Notes: generated by a model from the letters alone, not told the origin. Counted from the stretch's first letter, positions 1 to 9,227 are shown. The stretch: DNA of 64,000 bases from Parvibaculum sp. (GCA_019635955.1 JAHBYL010000001.1:1-64000), one strand, 5' to 3'. A program made the numbers and translations.

Positions 1-1
1 T

Positions 2-397
2 TATGCGATCCTGCGCGAGAAGGCGGGGCTGACCGACAGCCTGTGGGATGCGCAGATGGACCGGGCGCAGTGGCCCGCGATGAAGAAGAAGATCGAGGAG
101 GTCTTCAAGACCAAGACGCGCGACGAATGGTGCGCGATCATGGAAGGCACGGATATCTGCTTCGCGCCGGTTCTCTCGATCAAGGAAGCGATCAACCATC
201 CTCATAACAAGGCGCGGGAGACCATCGTCGAGATCGACGGCGTGGCACAGCCCAATATCGCGCCGCGCTTCTCGCGCACGGAATCGAAGATTCAGGGCCC
301 GGCGCCCACGATCGGCGAGCACACGGAAAGCGCGCTGAAGGATTGGGGCTTCTCCGACGGCGACGTTGCGGGCCTCAAGAAAGCGGAAGCGATTTGA
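2..397 (+). CDS. CaiB/BaiF family CoA-transferase, C-terminal part
   Basis: Only the last 131 codons are in the window; the gene enters from the left edge, reading in frame from base 2. The visible end carries the family III CoA-transferase C-terminal pattern: a DEWCAIMEGTDICFAPV segment, then an NHPHNKARET segment, then a proline-rich APRFSRTES stretch. Enzymes of this family (formyl-CoA transferase, alpha-methylacyl-CoA racemase, carnitine CoA-transferase) move CoA between carboxylic acids or racemise 2-methylacyl-CoA in the cytoplasm. The catalytic aspartate lies in the missing N-terminal part, so the substrate cannot be told. The acyl-CoA synthetase next door fits acyl-CoA metabolism. Confidence 0.88.
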   Translation, partial: YAILREKAGLTDSLWDAQMDRAQWPAMKKKIEEVFKTKTRDEWCAIMEGTDICFAPVLSIKEAINHPHNKARETIVEIDGVAQPNIAPRFSRTESKIQGPAPTIGEHTESALKDWGFSDGDVAGLKKAEAI

Positions 398-1152
398 GCG
401 CACTTCCAGGTACGACAGGCCGGCGGCGCATTTATCTGATGCGTCACGGCCATGTCGACTATTTCGGACCCGAGATCATGGCGGCCGGCGGCGACACGAA
501 AGTGGTGCCGCTGACGCCGCTCGGGCAGGAGCAGGCGAAGGCGGCGGGCATCGCGCTGTCGCATGTGAAGCTCGACCGGGCGGTTTGTTCCGGCGTGCCG
601 CGCACGAGGCAGACGGCGGAGTTCGTGCTTGCGGGGCAGGAGGGGAAGGCACCCTTCCTCGAGGAAGAGCCGGAGCTCGTCGAAATTCATGGCGGCAGCT
701 TCGGCAAGATTTCGAGCCGGGCAGAGCTTGCCGCCAAAATGGCCTTTCATTTCGACATGGCGGGCGAACCGGGCGCGACCATGCTGGACGGCGGCGAAGT
801 GTTCGAGGATGCGCTGCGCCGTGCCGTGCGCTCGCTCGAACGGCTGCTTGCCGAACCCGGCTGGCACACCATGCTCATCACCGCGCATGAAGGCATCAAC
901 CGGCTGCTGCTCGGCTGGGCGGCGACGGGATGTTCATTCACCCGCGCGCTTTCCGCCGTGCGCGCCTTCGAGCAGGACCCGGCCTGCATCAACGTGATCG
1001 ATTTCGACATGGTGCCCGCCGCCGATGGCAGCCTCGGCACGGAAATCCAGCGTGCGATCATCAAGTCCGTCAACGTGACGCCGTATAACTACGTCAAGCA
1101 CGGCATGAACATGACGAGCCTCGAGGCGATCTTCTCAAAAGACCCGCGGTGA
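394..1152 (+). CDS. Histidine phosphatase family protein (phosphoglycerate mutase-like)
   Basis: 252 aa. The phosphohistidine motif IYLMRHGH lies near residues 13-20, and the second catalytic histidine is in the TAHEGINRLLL segment near residue 167. This is the RHG-type fold shared by cofactor-dependent mutases and broad-specificity phosphatases. The start chosen is TTG at 394, which overlaps the TGA of the preceding gene (TTGA). An in-frame ATG at 343 would overlap that gene by 55 bases and add unconserved sequence. It is probably cotranslated with the CoA-transferase. The substrate is unknown; glycolytic mutase activity is unlikely from this context. Confidence 0.85.
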   Translation: MSALPGTTGRRRIYLMRHGHVDYFGPEIMAAGGDTKVVPLTPLGQEQAKAAGIALSHVKLDRAVCSGVPRTRQTAEFVLAGQEGKAPFLEEEPELVEIHGGSFGKISSRAELAAKMAFHFDMAGEPGATMLDGGEVFEDALRRAVRSLERLLAEPGWHTMLITAHEGINRLLLGWAATGCSFTRALSAVRAFEQDPACINVIDFDMVPAADGSLGTEIQRAIIKSVNVTPYNYVKHGMNMTSLEAIFSKDPR

Positions 1153-2814
1153 CTACTCCCCGATCATCGACCTCAGTTCGCGCCTGAGCACCTTGCCGAG
1201 CGGGTTGCGCGGGAGGGCGGGAGCGAATTCGAGGCGTTCGGGCAGCTTGTAGGCGGCGATGTCCGCTTTCGCGAGATGGTTGCGGATATCGTCGAGCGTC
1301 AGCGTTTCGCCATCGGCGGGAACGGCGACGGCGCAGATGCGTTCGCCCATCACGGGGTCCGCATAGCCGACGACGGCGGCTTCCTTGATCTTGGGCAGGC
1401 CCGCGAGCAGGCCGTCGATCTCGCCCGGCGAAATGTTCATGCCGCCGCGGATGATGATGTCTTTCGCGCGCTCCACGAAGCGGTAATAGCGGTTGCCGGG
1501 GCCGGCAATTTCAAAGACGTCGCCGGTGCGGAAGAAGCCGTCCTTGTCGATGGCATCGGCGGGGCCGCCGCCATCGCCTGCGCGGAAATACCCCGCGAAA
1601 AGCGTTGCGCCCTTGATCAGAAGTTCGCCGGGCTTGCCGGGTTCGGTGATTTCCTCACCTGTTTGCAGGTCGATCAGTTTCGTTTCGACGGCGCCCGCAA
1701 TTTTCGCGGGCCATTGCAGACCCTTCACGCCGAAGCGCGGGAAGAACTGCGCGCGTTCCTCCGGGTCCGGCACATCACCCGCGCCGGAAATGAGGCAGGT
1801 GCCTTCATTCGAGCCGAAGATGTTGACGATGGGCAGGCCATATTGCTCCTGCCATGTCTTCACCATCCAGGGCGAGAGCGGCGCGGAGCCGGAGCCGATG
1901 CTGCGGACGTGTGAGAAGTCGAGGCTCGCTATGAGCTTCTCCTCCTTCAGCAGCATGGTGAGTACGGCGGGCGGCGCGACCGTATAGGCGATCTTCTCCC
2001 CGACAAGCTGACGCAGGAAGACCGGGAGGTCGAATGGATGATGCTGGACCAGCGTGCCGCCCGTCAGCAGCCAGGGCATGAAGCAGCCGCCAATGGCCGC
2101 CATGTTGACGAGCGGAAACGGATTGAGCACTGCATCGCCCGGCTGCAGCTGCGCTGCGTCGGCGCAGGCAACGCCTGCGATCATCCAGTGATTGTGGCTG
2201 CGGGGCACGCCTTTGGGCCGGGCCTCGGTGCCGGACGTCCAGCAGATCGTCGCGGCTTCATTGGCATCCGCCTGCGGCAGCGCATCGAGGCGCTTTGTAT
2301 CGGCGGCGGGCCATGCCGTTTCGCCCGAGATGAAGACATGGGCGAGGGCCGGGCATTTCGCCTTCAGCTCGACGAACATGGCGCCGTGATCGTGGCCGCG
2401 GATCGAGCGCGCGGTGACGGCGGCCTTCGCGCCGACGAAATTCAGTACATCGCCGAGTTCATGCGCCCGCCATTGCACGGGGAAGGGCGTGACGATGAGC
2501 CCAAGACGCCATGCGGCGAAATACACGGCAACGAGGTCCGCCGTGTTGGGCAATTGGACGGCGACAACATCGCCCTTCTGCAATCCGGCATCGAGAAAGC
2601 CGGTGGCGATCGCATCTGAAAGTTCCTGCAACTCGCGATACGTGAGACGCTTGGGCCCGGTGCCGTCGATCTCCTCGCGGTTCGGCGGATCGGCGACGGC
2701 GAGGCGGTCGGGTGTTGCGGCCGCATTGGCGCGGAAGCGGGCGCTCACGGTTTCGGTGCCCCACCAGCCTGCCGCCGTGTGGGCTGCGATTTCCGCTTTC
2801 GATGCCAGTATCAT
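1153..2814 (-). CDS. AMP-dependent acyl-CoA synthetase/ligase
   Basis: 553 aa member of the ANL superfamily, activating a carboxylic acid to its CoA thioester through an acyl-adenylate. The P-loop-like motif reads ICWTSGTEARPKGVPRSH near residue 190. A6/A7 elements NIFGSNEG and GFFRTGDVFEIAG and the C-terminal ARNPLGKVLRREL-type lysine region (PRNPLGKVLR) are present. The start at 2814 is preceded by GGGAGGAG six bases upstream; an in-frame start further upstream at 2847 lacks such a site. It converges with the phosphatase gene with no gap and lies downstream of the nitronate monooxygenase gene. The chain length or aromatic nature of the substrate cannot be read from sequence. Confidence 0.9.
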   Translation of the reverse strand: MILASKAEIAAHTAAGWWGTETVSARFRANAAATPDRLAVADPPNREEIDGTGPKRLTYRELQELSDAIATGFLDAGLQKGDVVAVQLPNTADLVAVYFAAWRLGLIVTPFPVQWRAHELGDVLNFVGAKAAVTARSIRGHDHGAMFVELKAKCPALAHVFISGETAWPAADTKRLDALPQADANEAATICWTSGTEARPKGVPRSHNHWMIAGVACADAAQLQPGDAVLNPFPLVNMAAIGGCFMPWLLTGGTLVQHHPFDLPVFLRQLVGEKIAYTVAPPAVLTMLLKEEKLIASLDFSHVRSIGSGSAPLSPWMVKTWQEQYGLPIVNIFGSNEGTCLISGAGDVPDPEERAQFFPRFGVKGLQWPAKIAGAVETKLIDLQTGEEITEPGKPGELLIKGATLFAGYFRAGDGGGPADAIDKDGFFRTGDVFEIAGPGNRYYRFVERAKDIIIRGGMNISPGEIDGLLAGLPKIKEAAVVGYADPVMGERICAVAVPADGETLTLDDIRNHLAKADIAAYKLPERLEFAPALPRNPLGKVLRRELRSMIGE

Positions 2815-2859
2815 GAGCGCTCCTCCCAAAGCTTCATGCAGGAACATTCGTTCCCGTTC

Positions 2860-3783
2860 TTATCTCTTTCGTGCTTCCTCGTATTCCGCCTTCAGCCGCG
2901 CGACGAGACTTGCCACAGGTTCCGTCCGGTCGATCAGGCCGACGCCATGGCCGGCCGACCAGACATGCGCCCAGCGCTTCGCGCCGGATTGCGGATCGGT
3001 GAAATCGACATCCGGGTTCTTTTCCATCGCGTCGAGATCGTATCCCGCGAGCGCAATGCTCGGCTTCAGCCAGTTCGCGGCAACGCCAGTGATCGCGCGG
3101 GTAAGAATGAGGTCTTCCACCGTCGAACTCACAAGCATGTCGCGATATTCCGGTGCGGCGAGGCTTTCTTCGCAGGCGATGAAGCGCGTGCCCATATAGG
3201 CGAGATCGGCGCCCAGCACTTCCGCCGCGCGAATCCCCGCGCCATCGGTGATGCCGCCGCCGAGGATGACCGGCCCGTCGAAAAATTCGCGTACCGCCGG
3301 CACGAAGGAAAAGCCGGTCATGTTGCCGGTGTGACCGCCTGCGCCTGCGGCGACGAGGACGAGGCCGTCCACGCCCGCGTCCACGGCCTTGCGCGCGAAG
3401 GGCACGGAGTTCACATCCGCGAATACAAGACCGCCATAATCATGCACGCGCTCCACAATGGCGCGGGGGCTGCCGAGCGCCGTGATGACGAGGGGCGCCT
3501 TGTAGCGCATGACGAGATCGAGATCCTCATCGAGCCGCGAATTGGAGCGGTGGACGACGACATTCGCGGCCCAGGGCGCATCCTTTTCCGTCAGACCGGA
3601 CGTGATCCGGTCGAGCCATTGGTCGAGATCGGCGACGGTTCGCGCGTTGGGCGTCGGGAAGCTGCCGATGACGCCGTTGCGGCAGGCGGCGAGCACAAGC
3701 TCCGGCCCCGAAATCAGGAACATCGGCGCGGCGACAAGCGGCAGGGACAGGCGCGCGCGCCACTGCCCGATCCGGTCTCTCAT
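2860..3783 (-). CDS. Nitronate monooxygenase (2-nitropropane dioxygenase family)
   Basis: 307 aa, FMN-dependent TIM-barrel enzyme. It starts with the LPLVAAPMFLISGPELVLA segment typical of NMO proteins. GAGGHTGN-type phosphate-binding loops (GAGGHTGNMTGFSFVP, then GGGITDGAGIRAAEVLGAD) follow in the second half. The family oxidises alkyl nitronates to carbonyl compounds and nitrite, although many members of acyl-CoA clusters have no known nitro substrate. A GAGGGGAGGAC Shine-Dalgarno site precedes the ATG. It lies 45 bases upstream of the acyl-CoA synthetase gene on the same strand and is probably cotranscribed with it. Confidence 0.88.
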   Translation of the reverse strand: MRDRIGQWRARLSLPLVAAPMFLISGPELVLAACRNGVIGSFPTPNARTVADLDQWLDRITSGLTEKDAPWAANVVVHRSNSRLDEDLDLVMRYKAPLVITALGSPRAIVERVHDYGGLVFADVNSVPFARKAVDAGVDGLVLVAAGAGGHTGNMTGFSFVPAVREFFDGPVILGGGITDGAGIRAAEVLGADLAYMGTRFIACEESLAAPEYRDMLVSSTVEDLILTRAITGVAANWLKPSIALAGYDLDAMEKNPDVDFTDPQSGAKRWAHVWSAGHGVGLIDRTEPVASLVARLKAEYEEARKR

Positions 3784-3845
3784 TCAGTCCTCCCCTCGGA
3801 TTCTTTTCCCGAAGGATAGCAACAAGAGGGGCGCAGATGCGAGCC

Positions 3846-5198
3846 TTAGAACCGCATGGTGAGGCTCGTGCTCAGGATATCTGCGGAGGACGAGAAAGTA
3901 CCGCTCAGATTGCCACGAGCATCATTGCCGGGATCGCTCGCATCGAGGTTCATATTCGCCTTGGGGGAGTAGATATGGGTATAGGCGGCGTCGAAGGTCA
4001 TGTTCTCGGTCAGGTCGTAGCCGACGCCGGCGGAGATCCAGTAGCGGTCGGAGTCCGGAATGCGCGGGGTGCGCCGGTCCGAGGCCGGGACGACGCCCTC
4101 GTCGAAGGCGACGCCGCTGCGAAGCCGCAGCTTCTCGTTCGCCCGCCAGGTGACGCCGAGAGCGAGGAACATGCTGTCTTCCCAGTCCTCCTCCGTCAGA
4201 TCGCTGGGCTGGTTCGGATTGTCGAAATCGACGATCAGGCGGTCGAAGCGGCTCCATCGGGTCCAGGCGATTTCGGCGCCGATGGTCCAGTCGGGCGCGA
4301 TGTCGTGCTTGACGCCGAGAGACAGCATTTCCGGTGTGGTGATGGAAGCCCGGCCGCCCGTCGGCTGGAATGCGCCGGAGACCAGGGCTAGCAGCTCGCC
4401 ATAGGCACTGAGCCCGAACTCGGCGCTGCCTTCCAGATTGATGTCCATGGCCGAGCGGTAGCCGATGCCGATGCGCGTGCGCGGCTCCGGCGTGATGAGC
4501 ACACCGAGCGAATAGCCGTAGGACCAGTCGTCGCCCTCGATTGCGGCGAAGCCATCCTGTGCCGGATCTCCCGGCGAGCCGCCGGGCACGCCTTGCGCGG
4601 TGCCTATGGTGCCGAAGTCGATCGCGCTGGTGAGGCGGGCATCTGTATATTGCACCTGAACTCCGCCACCGACGGACAGCCAGGGCGTTGCCTGCCAGGC
4701 GAGGATGGGCTGCGCGTTGTAGGTCCGCATACGGGAGCCAAGCGCGTGGTAGCGGCCGATCCAGCCGCTATCTGCCGAGGTGGTGAGGCCGAACGGCGCG
4801 TTGAAGGAGAGGCCGAGGAACCAGTCCGGCGATACCTGCCATGAGGCATAGAAGGAGGGGACGAGCGCCTGAGGGGCGATATTGCCCGAAGTGCCGCCCG
4901 CTATCGGCGTGCCAAGTGCGGTAGAGGCGGAGGCATTGCCGAGTTCCACATCCGGGATGATCCACGATGCCTGGCCCGAGACGTTGATGCCCTTGTGAAG
5001 CGTGAGCGTTGCGGGATTGTAAAAGACGGTGCTGATGTCTTCGCCGCCCGCCGAGACGCCGGCAAACGAACTGCCCTGCGCGGATGTGGACTGTTCCCGA
5101 ATGGCGAAGCCTGCCGCCAGCACAGCCGCAGGAAATACACTTGCCGTCACGAGAATGCTGGTCGCCGCAAGGAGCATGCGGCGGGGCGTTTGCGTCAT
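3846..5198 (-). CDS. OmpP1/FadL/TodX family outer membrane transporter
   Basis: 450 aa. The first 29 residues are a signal peptide (basic MTQTPRRM, hydrophobic core, cleavage after VLAA). The mature N-terminus begins GFAIREQSTSAQGSSFAG, followed by EDISTVFYNPATL, which is the FadL N-terminal hatch with its NPA motif. The chain ends in alternating beta strands and a C-terminal phenylalanine (SLTMRF), as in 14-stranded FadL barrels. Such channels admit long-chain fatty acids or hydrophobic aromatics across the outer membrane. The neighbouring acyl-CoA synthetase suggests uptake coupled to activation. GGGAGGATCCG precedes the ATG. Confidence 0.93.
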   Translation of the reverse strand: MTQTPRRMLLAATSILVTASVFPAAVLAAGFAIREQSTSAQGSSFAGVSAGGEDISTVFYNPATLTLHKGINVSGQASWIIPDVELGNASASTALGTPIAGGTSGNIAPQALVPSFYASWQVSPDWFLGLSFNAPFGLTTSADSGWIGRYHALGSRMRTYNAQPILAWQATPWLSVGGGVQVQYTDARLTSAIDFGTIGTAQGVPGGSPGDPAQDGFAAIEGDDWSYGYSLGVLITPEPRTRIGIGYRSAMDINLEGSAEFGLSAYGELLALVSGAFQPTGGRASITTPEMLSLGVKHDIAPDWTIGAEIAWTRWSRFDRLIVDFDNPNQPSDLTEEDWEDSMFLALGVTWRANEKLRLRSGVAFDEGVVPASDRRTPRIPDSDRYWISAGVGYDLTENMTFDAAYTHIYSPKANMNLDASDPGNDARGNLSGTFSSSADILSTSLTMRF

Positions 5199-5363
5199 CG
5201 GATCCTCCCGTTACTCAGGTCGGCCCGGCGTCTCTTTCATGCCCCGCAACACAGCCCCAGCTTTCAAGACGCGAGCTGGTTCGGGCGGAAGCCTATCAGC
5301 TTCCCGCTATTTGCAGAAAGGAAAGAAGTTCATCGCGAAGACTTGAAAGGACGTCTCGTCACT

Positions 5364-7178
5364 CTAGTTTTCTTCGATCCACCAAGTCGAACTGCGATAG
5401 CCGTAGAGCGACGTCTTCTCCGGCAGCTTCACCTTTCGCCACAACGCCACCCATTGTTCGGGCTGATGGAAAAGCGGAATCATGTAGGCGCCGGACAGAA
5501 GCACGCGATCCATAGCGCGCACCGCCGCGGCAAAGTCTTCGCGTGTCCGCGCCGCGAGCATCGCTTCGATCATCGCGTCGACAGCCGGCTCCTTCGCGCC
5601 CATGTAATTTCGCGTTCCGGGCATATCGGCTGCGGCGGAGCCCCAATAGAAGCTTTGCTCATTGCCGGGAGAGAGCGAGGAAAACCAGCTGTTGAAGATC
5701 ATGTCGTAGTCGTAGTTGTTACGCCGTTCCTGATACTGGCTCGGATCGACGTTCCGCACCGCGATGGAGAGGCCGATACGGCTTGCCATCCGCGTATAGG
5801 TCAGAGCGAGGCGTTCTTCCGGCGGTGTCGCCACGAGAATTTCGAAGCGGAGAGGGCGCCCGCTTTTCACATTCGTCATCACGCCGTTCCGCAACTCGTA
5901 TCCGGCCTCTTTCAAAAGCGCGATGGCGCGGGCACGCGCGGCGCGATCCTGTCCGGTGGCATCGCCTCTAGGTGCTTGCCATCCATGAGCCATGATCTCC
6001 TCCGTGACGGCAGCGGGGTAAAGCGAAAGAAGCTCCCGCTCCCGCGTGTCAGCCGCGCGCCCGGCGGAGCCAAGTTCCGAGTTGTCGAAGAAGCTCTGCG
6101 TCCGGACGTAGGATCCGAAGTAGAGGTTGCGGTTCGCCCATTCGAAATTGAAAAGCTCGATCAATGCTTCGCGAACGCGCCTGTCGGCGAAGACAGGCCG
6201 CCGCGTGTTGAAGACCAGAGCATACATGCCGGAGGGCAGGCCGGTCTGGAATGTTTCCTTCCGCACTCGCCCGTCCCGCAGAGCCGGAAAATCGTAATTC
6301 GTGGCCCAGCGGCCCGGATCGTCCTCCGGCCGGGCGTGATAGACGCCCGTCTTGAACGCTTCGAAGGAGGAATTGGTGTCGCGAAAGTATTCATAGGTGA
6401 CGATGTCGATGTTGTAGTGGCCGGCATTCACAGGCAGGTCGCGGCCCCAATAGGCCGGATCGCGGCGATAGACGATGCGCCGTCCGGGGACGGTCCGCTC
6501 GACCATGTAGGGCCCGCTTCCGACGGGTGTCTCGAAGTTGGCGGCGCCGAAGTCGCGCTTCTCATAGACATGTTTTGGAATGATCGGCATGAGGCCGAGG
6601 ATCATCGGGATTTCCCGATCACCATCCGGCGTGAAATGGAGCTTAATGGTCCGCTCACCGATGCGCTCGATGCGTTCTACCTTGGAATAATAGGTCTTGT
6701 AGTTGGGCCGTCCCTTGTCCCGCAGCGTTTCCAGCGAGAAGACGACATCGTCCAGCGTGACGGGCATTCCATCGGAGAAGCGAGCTTCGGGATTCAGGGT
6801 GAAGGCGACCCAGCTCCGGTCGTCCGGGACTTCGACCGTTTCGGCAAGAAGGCCGTAAAGGCTGAAGGGCTCGTCGTAGCCCCGTGCCAGGAGGCTTTCG
6901 AAGACATGCTCGCGCAGGCCGAGCGCCGAGGTGCCCCGGACGATGAAGGGATTGAGACTGTCGAAGGAGCCCGCGGCGCCATAGGTAATGGCGCCGCCCT
7001 TGGGCGCGTCCGGATTGGCGTAGGCGAAATGGGTGAAGTCCTCCGGATAGAGGGGCTCGCCATGCATGGCAATGGCGTGGCGCGGGCCGTCCGCCGCCGC
7101 GGCGCCCACATAGAACAGCATGGCCAGCGCGGCAAACAAGGCGCCAAGGCAGAGCTTCGAATTTGAACGCAAGGTCAT
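5364..7178 (-). CDS. Extracellular solute-binding protein family 5, YejA-like
   Basis: 604 aa periplasmic ABC-transporter binding protein. A signal peptide covers about residues 1-29 (TLRSNSK, hydrophobic core, GAAAADG). The mature N-terminus holds HAIAMHGEPLYPEDF and PDAPKGGAITYGA, characteristic of the YejA subgroup that binds oligopeptides or microcin C-like ligands. The start at ATG 7178 puts a normal signal peptide at the N-terminus; an in-frame TTG at 7226 would add 16 residues before it. No permease or ATPase genes of a matching system lie nearby, so its partners must be elsewhere. It lies downstream of no obvious operon and seems to be transcribed alone. Confidence 0.9.
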   Translation of the reverse strand: MTLRSNSKLCLGALFAALAMLFYVGAAAADGPRHAIAMHGEPLYPEDFTHFAYANPDAPKGGAITYGAAGSFDSLNPFIVRGTSALGLREHVFESLLARGYDEPFSLYGLLAETVEVPDDRSWVAFTLNPEARFSDGMPVTLDDVVFSLETLRDKGRPNYKTYYSKVERIERIGERTIKLHFTPDGDREIPMILGLMPIIPKHVYEKRDFGAANFETPVGSGPYMVERTVPGRRIVYRRDPAYWGRDLPVNAGHYNIDIVTYEYFRDTNSSFEAFKTGVYHARPEDDPGRWATNYDFPALRDGRVRKETFQTGLPSGMYALVFNTRRPVFADRRVREALIELFNFEWANRNLYFGSYVRTQSFFDNSELGSAGRAADTRERELLSLYPAAVTEEIMAHGWQAPRGDATGQDRAARARAIALLKEAGYELRNGVMTNVKSGRPLRFEILVATPPEERLALTYTRMASRIGLSIAVRNVDPSQYQERRNNYDYDMIFNSWFSSLSPGNEQSFYWGSAAADMPGTRNYMGAKEPAVDAMIEAMLAARTREDFAAAVRAMDRVLLSGAYMIPLFHQPEQWVALWRKVKLPEKTSLYGYRSSTWWIEEN

Positions 7179-7403
7179 CGCTATTCCGTGGAGCCCGAGG
7201 GACCAACAAGTCGAAAGTGTCTTCAAGTTGGTTCAAGCGTTAAGCATTTCTGCGAATTTTTCAAAGTTTCCCGATGCCTTCTTTATGCCGAAATGCGAGG
7301 CTAGAGACGATTTGACGTGCTGGCGGGCTTATCTGGCCTGCAGCCGCTATCGCTGAGGAACGGACAGATTTCCGTTTGCACAAGGTTCCAAGGGGTTCCG
7401 ATC

Positions 7404-7961
7404 ATGTCACTTCGCCGTGCGCTTTCCGGCGTGTCGCTTGCCGCTGCTGTTGCTCTCTCCGCCTTCTCTCCCGCTCAGGCCCAGGGGGCCGGCGGTGACG
7501 AAGCCAAGGTCCAGAAATTCGGAACCTGGAGTTCGCGTTGCGAAACGAGCGAAACAGGCGTCGAGCAGTGCCATGCCTTTGTCGGCGTCGGCGTGGGCGA
7601 CGAGGCGGGCCAGCAGCAGCGCGTCCTTTATCTCGGTATCGGTTACGGCGCACGGGACGTGGACAATGACGGTTCGAAGGACCTCTTCATGTTCGCGATC
7701 ACGCCGCTCGGCACGGTGCTGCCGGTCGGCATCAAATGGACGATCGATGGCGGCGAGGAGTTCGGCCAGCAGTTCCTCTATTGCCTTCCAGGCGGTTGCC
7801 AGACGGAAATCCTGATCGATGAAAAGCGGCTCAAGGCGCTGCAATCGGGCAAGGAGATGAATGTCGAGTTCCGGCTCGTGCGGCAGGGCGAGGTGAAGAT
7901 TCCGGTCAAGCTCGACGGCATCACCAAGGCGATCGGCTCGCTGCCCAAGCCCAAATCCTGA
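7404..7961 (+). CDS. Invasion-associated locus B (IalB) family protein
   Basis: 185 aa exported protein. The signal peptide (SLRRALSGVSLAAAVALSAF, cleavage after AQAQ) is followed by the family hallmark KFGTWSSRCE. Further cysteines occur near ETGVEQCHAF and in the FLYCLPGGCQ pair, allowing two disulfides. IalB proteins are periplasmic or secreted and are named from Bartonella erythrocyte invasion. In free-living alphaproteobacteria their role is unknown. The start at 7404 is preceded by AAGGGG and gives a clean signal peptide. The upstream 180 bases, shared with the divergent YejA-like gene, are AT-richer than average and should hold the promoters of both. Confidence 0.88.
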   Translation: MSLRRALSGVSLAAAVALSAFSPAQAQGAGGDEAKVQKFGTWSSRCETSETGVEQCHAFVGVGVGDEAGQQQRVLYLGIGYGARDVDNDGSKDLFMFAITPLGTVLPVGIKWTIDGGEEFGQQFLYCLPGGCQTEILIDEKRLKALQSGKEMNVEFRLVRQGEVKIPVKLDGITKAIGSLPKPKS

Positions 7962-8684
7962 TCAGTCTGCGCGTGTGGGGAAGAACAGGCTGCGGAGCCA
8001 TCCGGTCAGCGTGTTCTCCCTGAGCATGTAACGCATCAGCCTGTCCATGTCCTGCTGCAGCCTGTCCGGATCGGCGAACAGGGTAGAACGGGTGCGGAAT
8101 CCGCGCGCCGGGTCCAGCTCGCGTACGACGCGGGCTGGATTTCCGGCTGCTATGCAATTGGGCGGAATGTCGGAGATGACGACGGCGCCGGCGCCGATGA
8201 TGCTGTTATCGCCGATCGTTACGCCCTTGCCGACGATAACGCGGACGCCAAGCCAGACATTCTCACCGATGACGATGGGGCGATGCTTGCTGAGCTCGGC
8301 AGTGCGGTCATAGGTGTCGTGCCAGTCGGAATCCGAGATGTAGCAGTTGCTGGCGATCATCGTGTTGCTGCCGATGACGATCCGCTCCGACGAGACGATA
8401 TGCGTGCCGGGGCTGATCAGCACGTGGTCGCCGATTTCGATGCGCCCCTCGCGCTCGCCGGTACGCCATGTCGCGAGACGCACCATGCTGCCCTTCGAGG
8501 CATGGAGATGGAGGTTCGCGCCAGCCGTGATGCCGCCGCCCCATATCTCCACATTGCGTGGGCTCGTTATGTCCGGATGGGAGCCGAGTGCATCGAAGGC
8601 GGGTGCTACGAACCGGCTTACATAGAAGCGATTCCAGCCGTCCTGCATCCGGCGGATGAAATAGGGTCTCAAGTCCCGCCGCAT
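7962..8684 (-). CDS. Hexapeptide-repeat (LbH) acyltransferase
   Basis: 240 aa. Residues of about 60-190 are a left-handed beta-helix of hexapeptide repeats (IGDHVLISPGTHIVS, IGSNTMIASNCYI, IGENVWLGVRVIVGKGV, IGDNSIIGAGAVVISDIPPN). The final repeat plus AAGNPARVVREL is the acyl-CoA-binding end of CatB/NodL/LacA-like O-acetyltransferases. The start ATG at 8684 has AAGAGG nine bases upstream; a GTG at 8726 would add 14 residues and has no site. It converges with the IalB gene with no space between stops. The acceptor is unknown; a sugar or exopolysaccharide residue is the usual guess. Confidence 0.82.
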   Translation of the reverse strand: MRRDLRPYFIRRMQDGWNRFYVSRFVAPAFDALGSHPDITSPRNVEIWGGGITAGANLHLHASKGSMVRLATWRTGEREGRIEIGDHVLISPGTHIVSSERIVIGSNTMIASNCYISDSDWHDTYDRTAELSKHRPIVIGENVWLGVRVIVGKGVTIGDNSIIGAGAVVISDIPPNCIAAGNPARVVRELDPARGFRTRSTLFADPDRLQQDMDRLMRYMLRENTLTGWLRSLFFPTRAD

Positions 8685-8737
8685 GGCGCCCAGCCTCTTG
8701 TCGTCGCGTGCCCATCTGCCTAGCACGCCGCGCCGCG

Positions 8738-9070
8738 TCAGTGTGCGGAATTTATCCGCAGGGCATAGAAGCCGTTTTTCAGCGGACCGAAGAGTTCTGC
8801 AACCTGTGGATGGCGGACGGGTTCGCCCGACTCGTCCGGGAGAAGGTTCTGCTCGGAGACATAGGCGACATATTCCGTTTCCGAATTTTCGGCCAAGAGG
8901 TGGTAGTAGGGCTGGTCCTTGCGCGGACGCACCTCCTCAGGGATCGACAGCCACCATTCCTCGGTATTGTTGAATGTCGGGTCCACATCGAAGATCACGC
9001 CCCGGAAGGGGAAGAATCTGTGGCGGACCACTTGGCCGATCCTGAACTTGGCTTCCCGGTTGATCTCCAT
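8738..9070 (-). CDS. hspQ: Heat shock protein HspQ (YccV/hemimethylated DNA-binding family)
   Basis: 110 aa, matching the 105-110 aa family. Motifs seen are KFRIGQVVRHRFFPFRGVIFDVDP at the N-terminus, then EEWWLSIPEEVRP, PYYHLLAEN and YVAYVSEQNLLPD. In E. coli HspQ promotes DnaA turnover and is a specificity factor for Lon protease. The ATG at 9070 places the conserved core at residue 7; an upstream TTG at 9097 adds nine unconserved residues. It lies 53 bases upstream of the acyltransferase gene on the same strand. Divergent from the Old Yellow Enzyme gene. Confidence 0.92.
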   Translation of the reverse strand: MEINREAKFRIGQVVRHRFFPFRGVIFDVDPTFNNTEEWWLSIPEEVRPRKDQPYYHLLAENSETEYVAYVSEQNLLPDESGEPVRHPQVAELFGPLKNGFYALRINSAH

Positions 9071-9227
9071 GACGCCACTTCGCCTTTCTCTAAACAACTC
9101 ACTCTAACAGATTGAAAGGGTTGCCGGAATCGAATCCGGCCGCCTGTTTCCGGTTTCGGGATTGCCATTCACGCCCAGACACCCAATATGGCGCGCACCG
9201 AAATTTTTCAACCACAGGAGACATCCG

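Noticed and set aside
4995-7166. Open frame of 723 codons on the plus strand over the FadL and YejA-like genes
   Set aside because: It lies opposite clear minus-strand genes, has arginine/histidine-rich composition without domains, and is a product of high third-position GC in the real frame.
7356-7380. GGAAC...CGTT pair before the IalB gene as an EcfG promoter
   Set aside because: The spacing is only 11 bases, too short for this sigma factor class.
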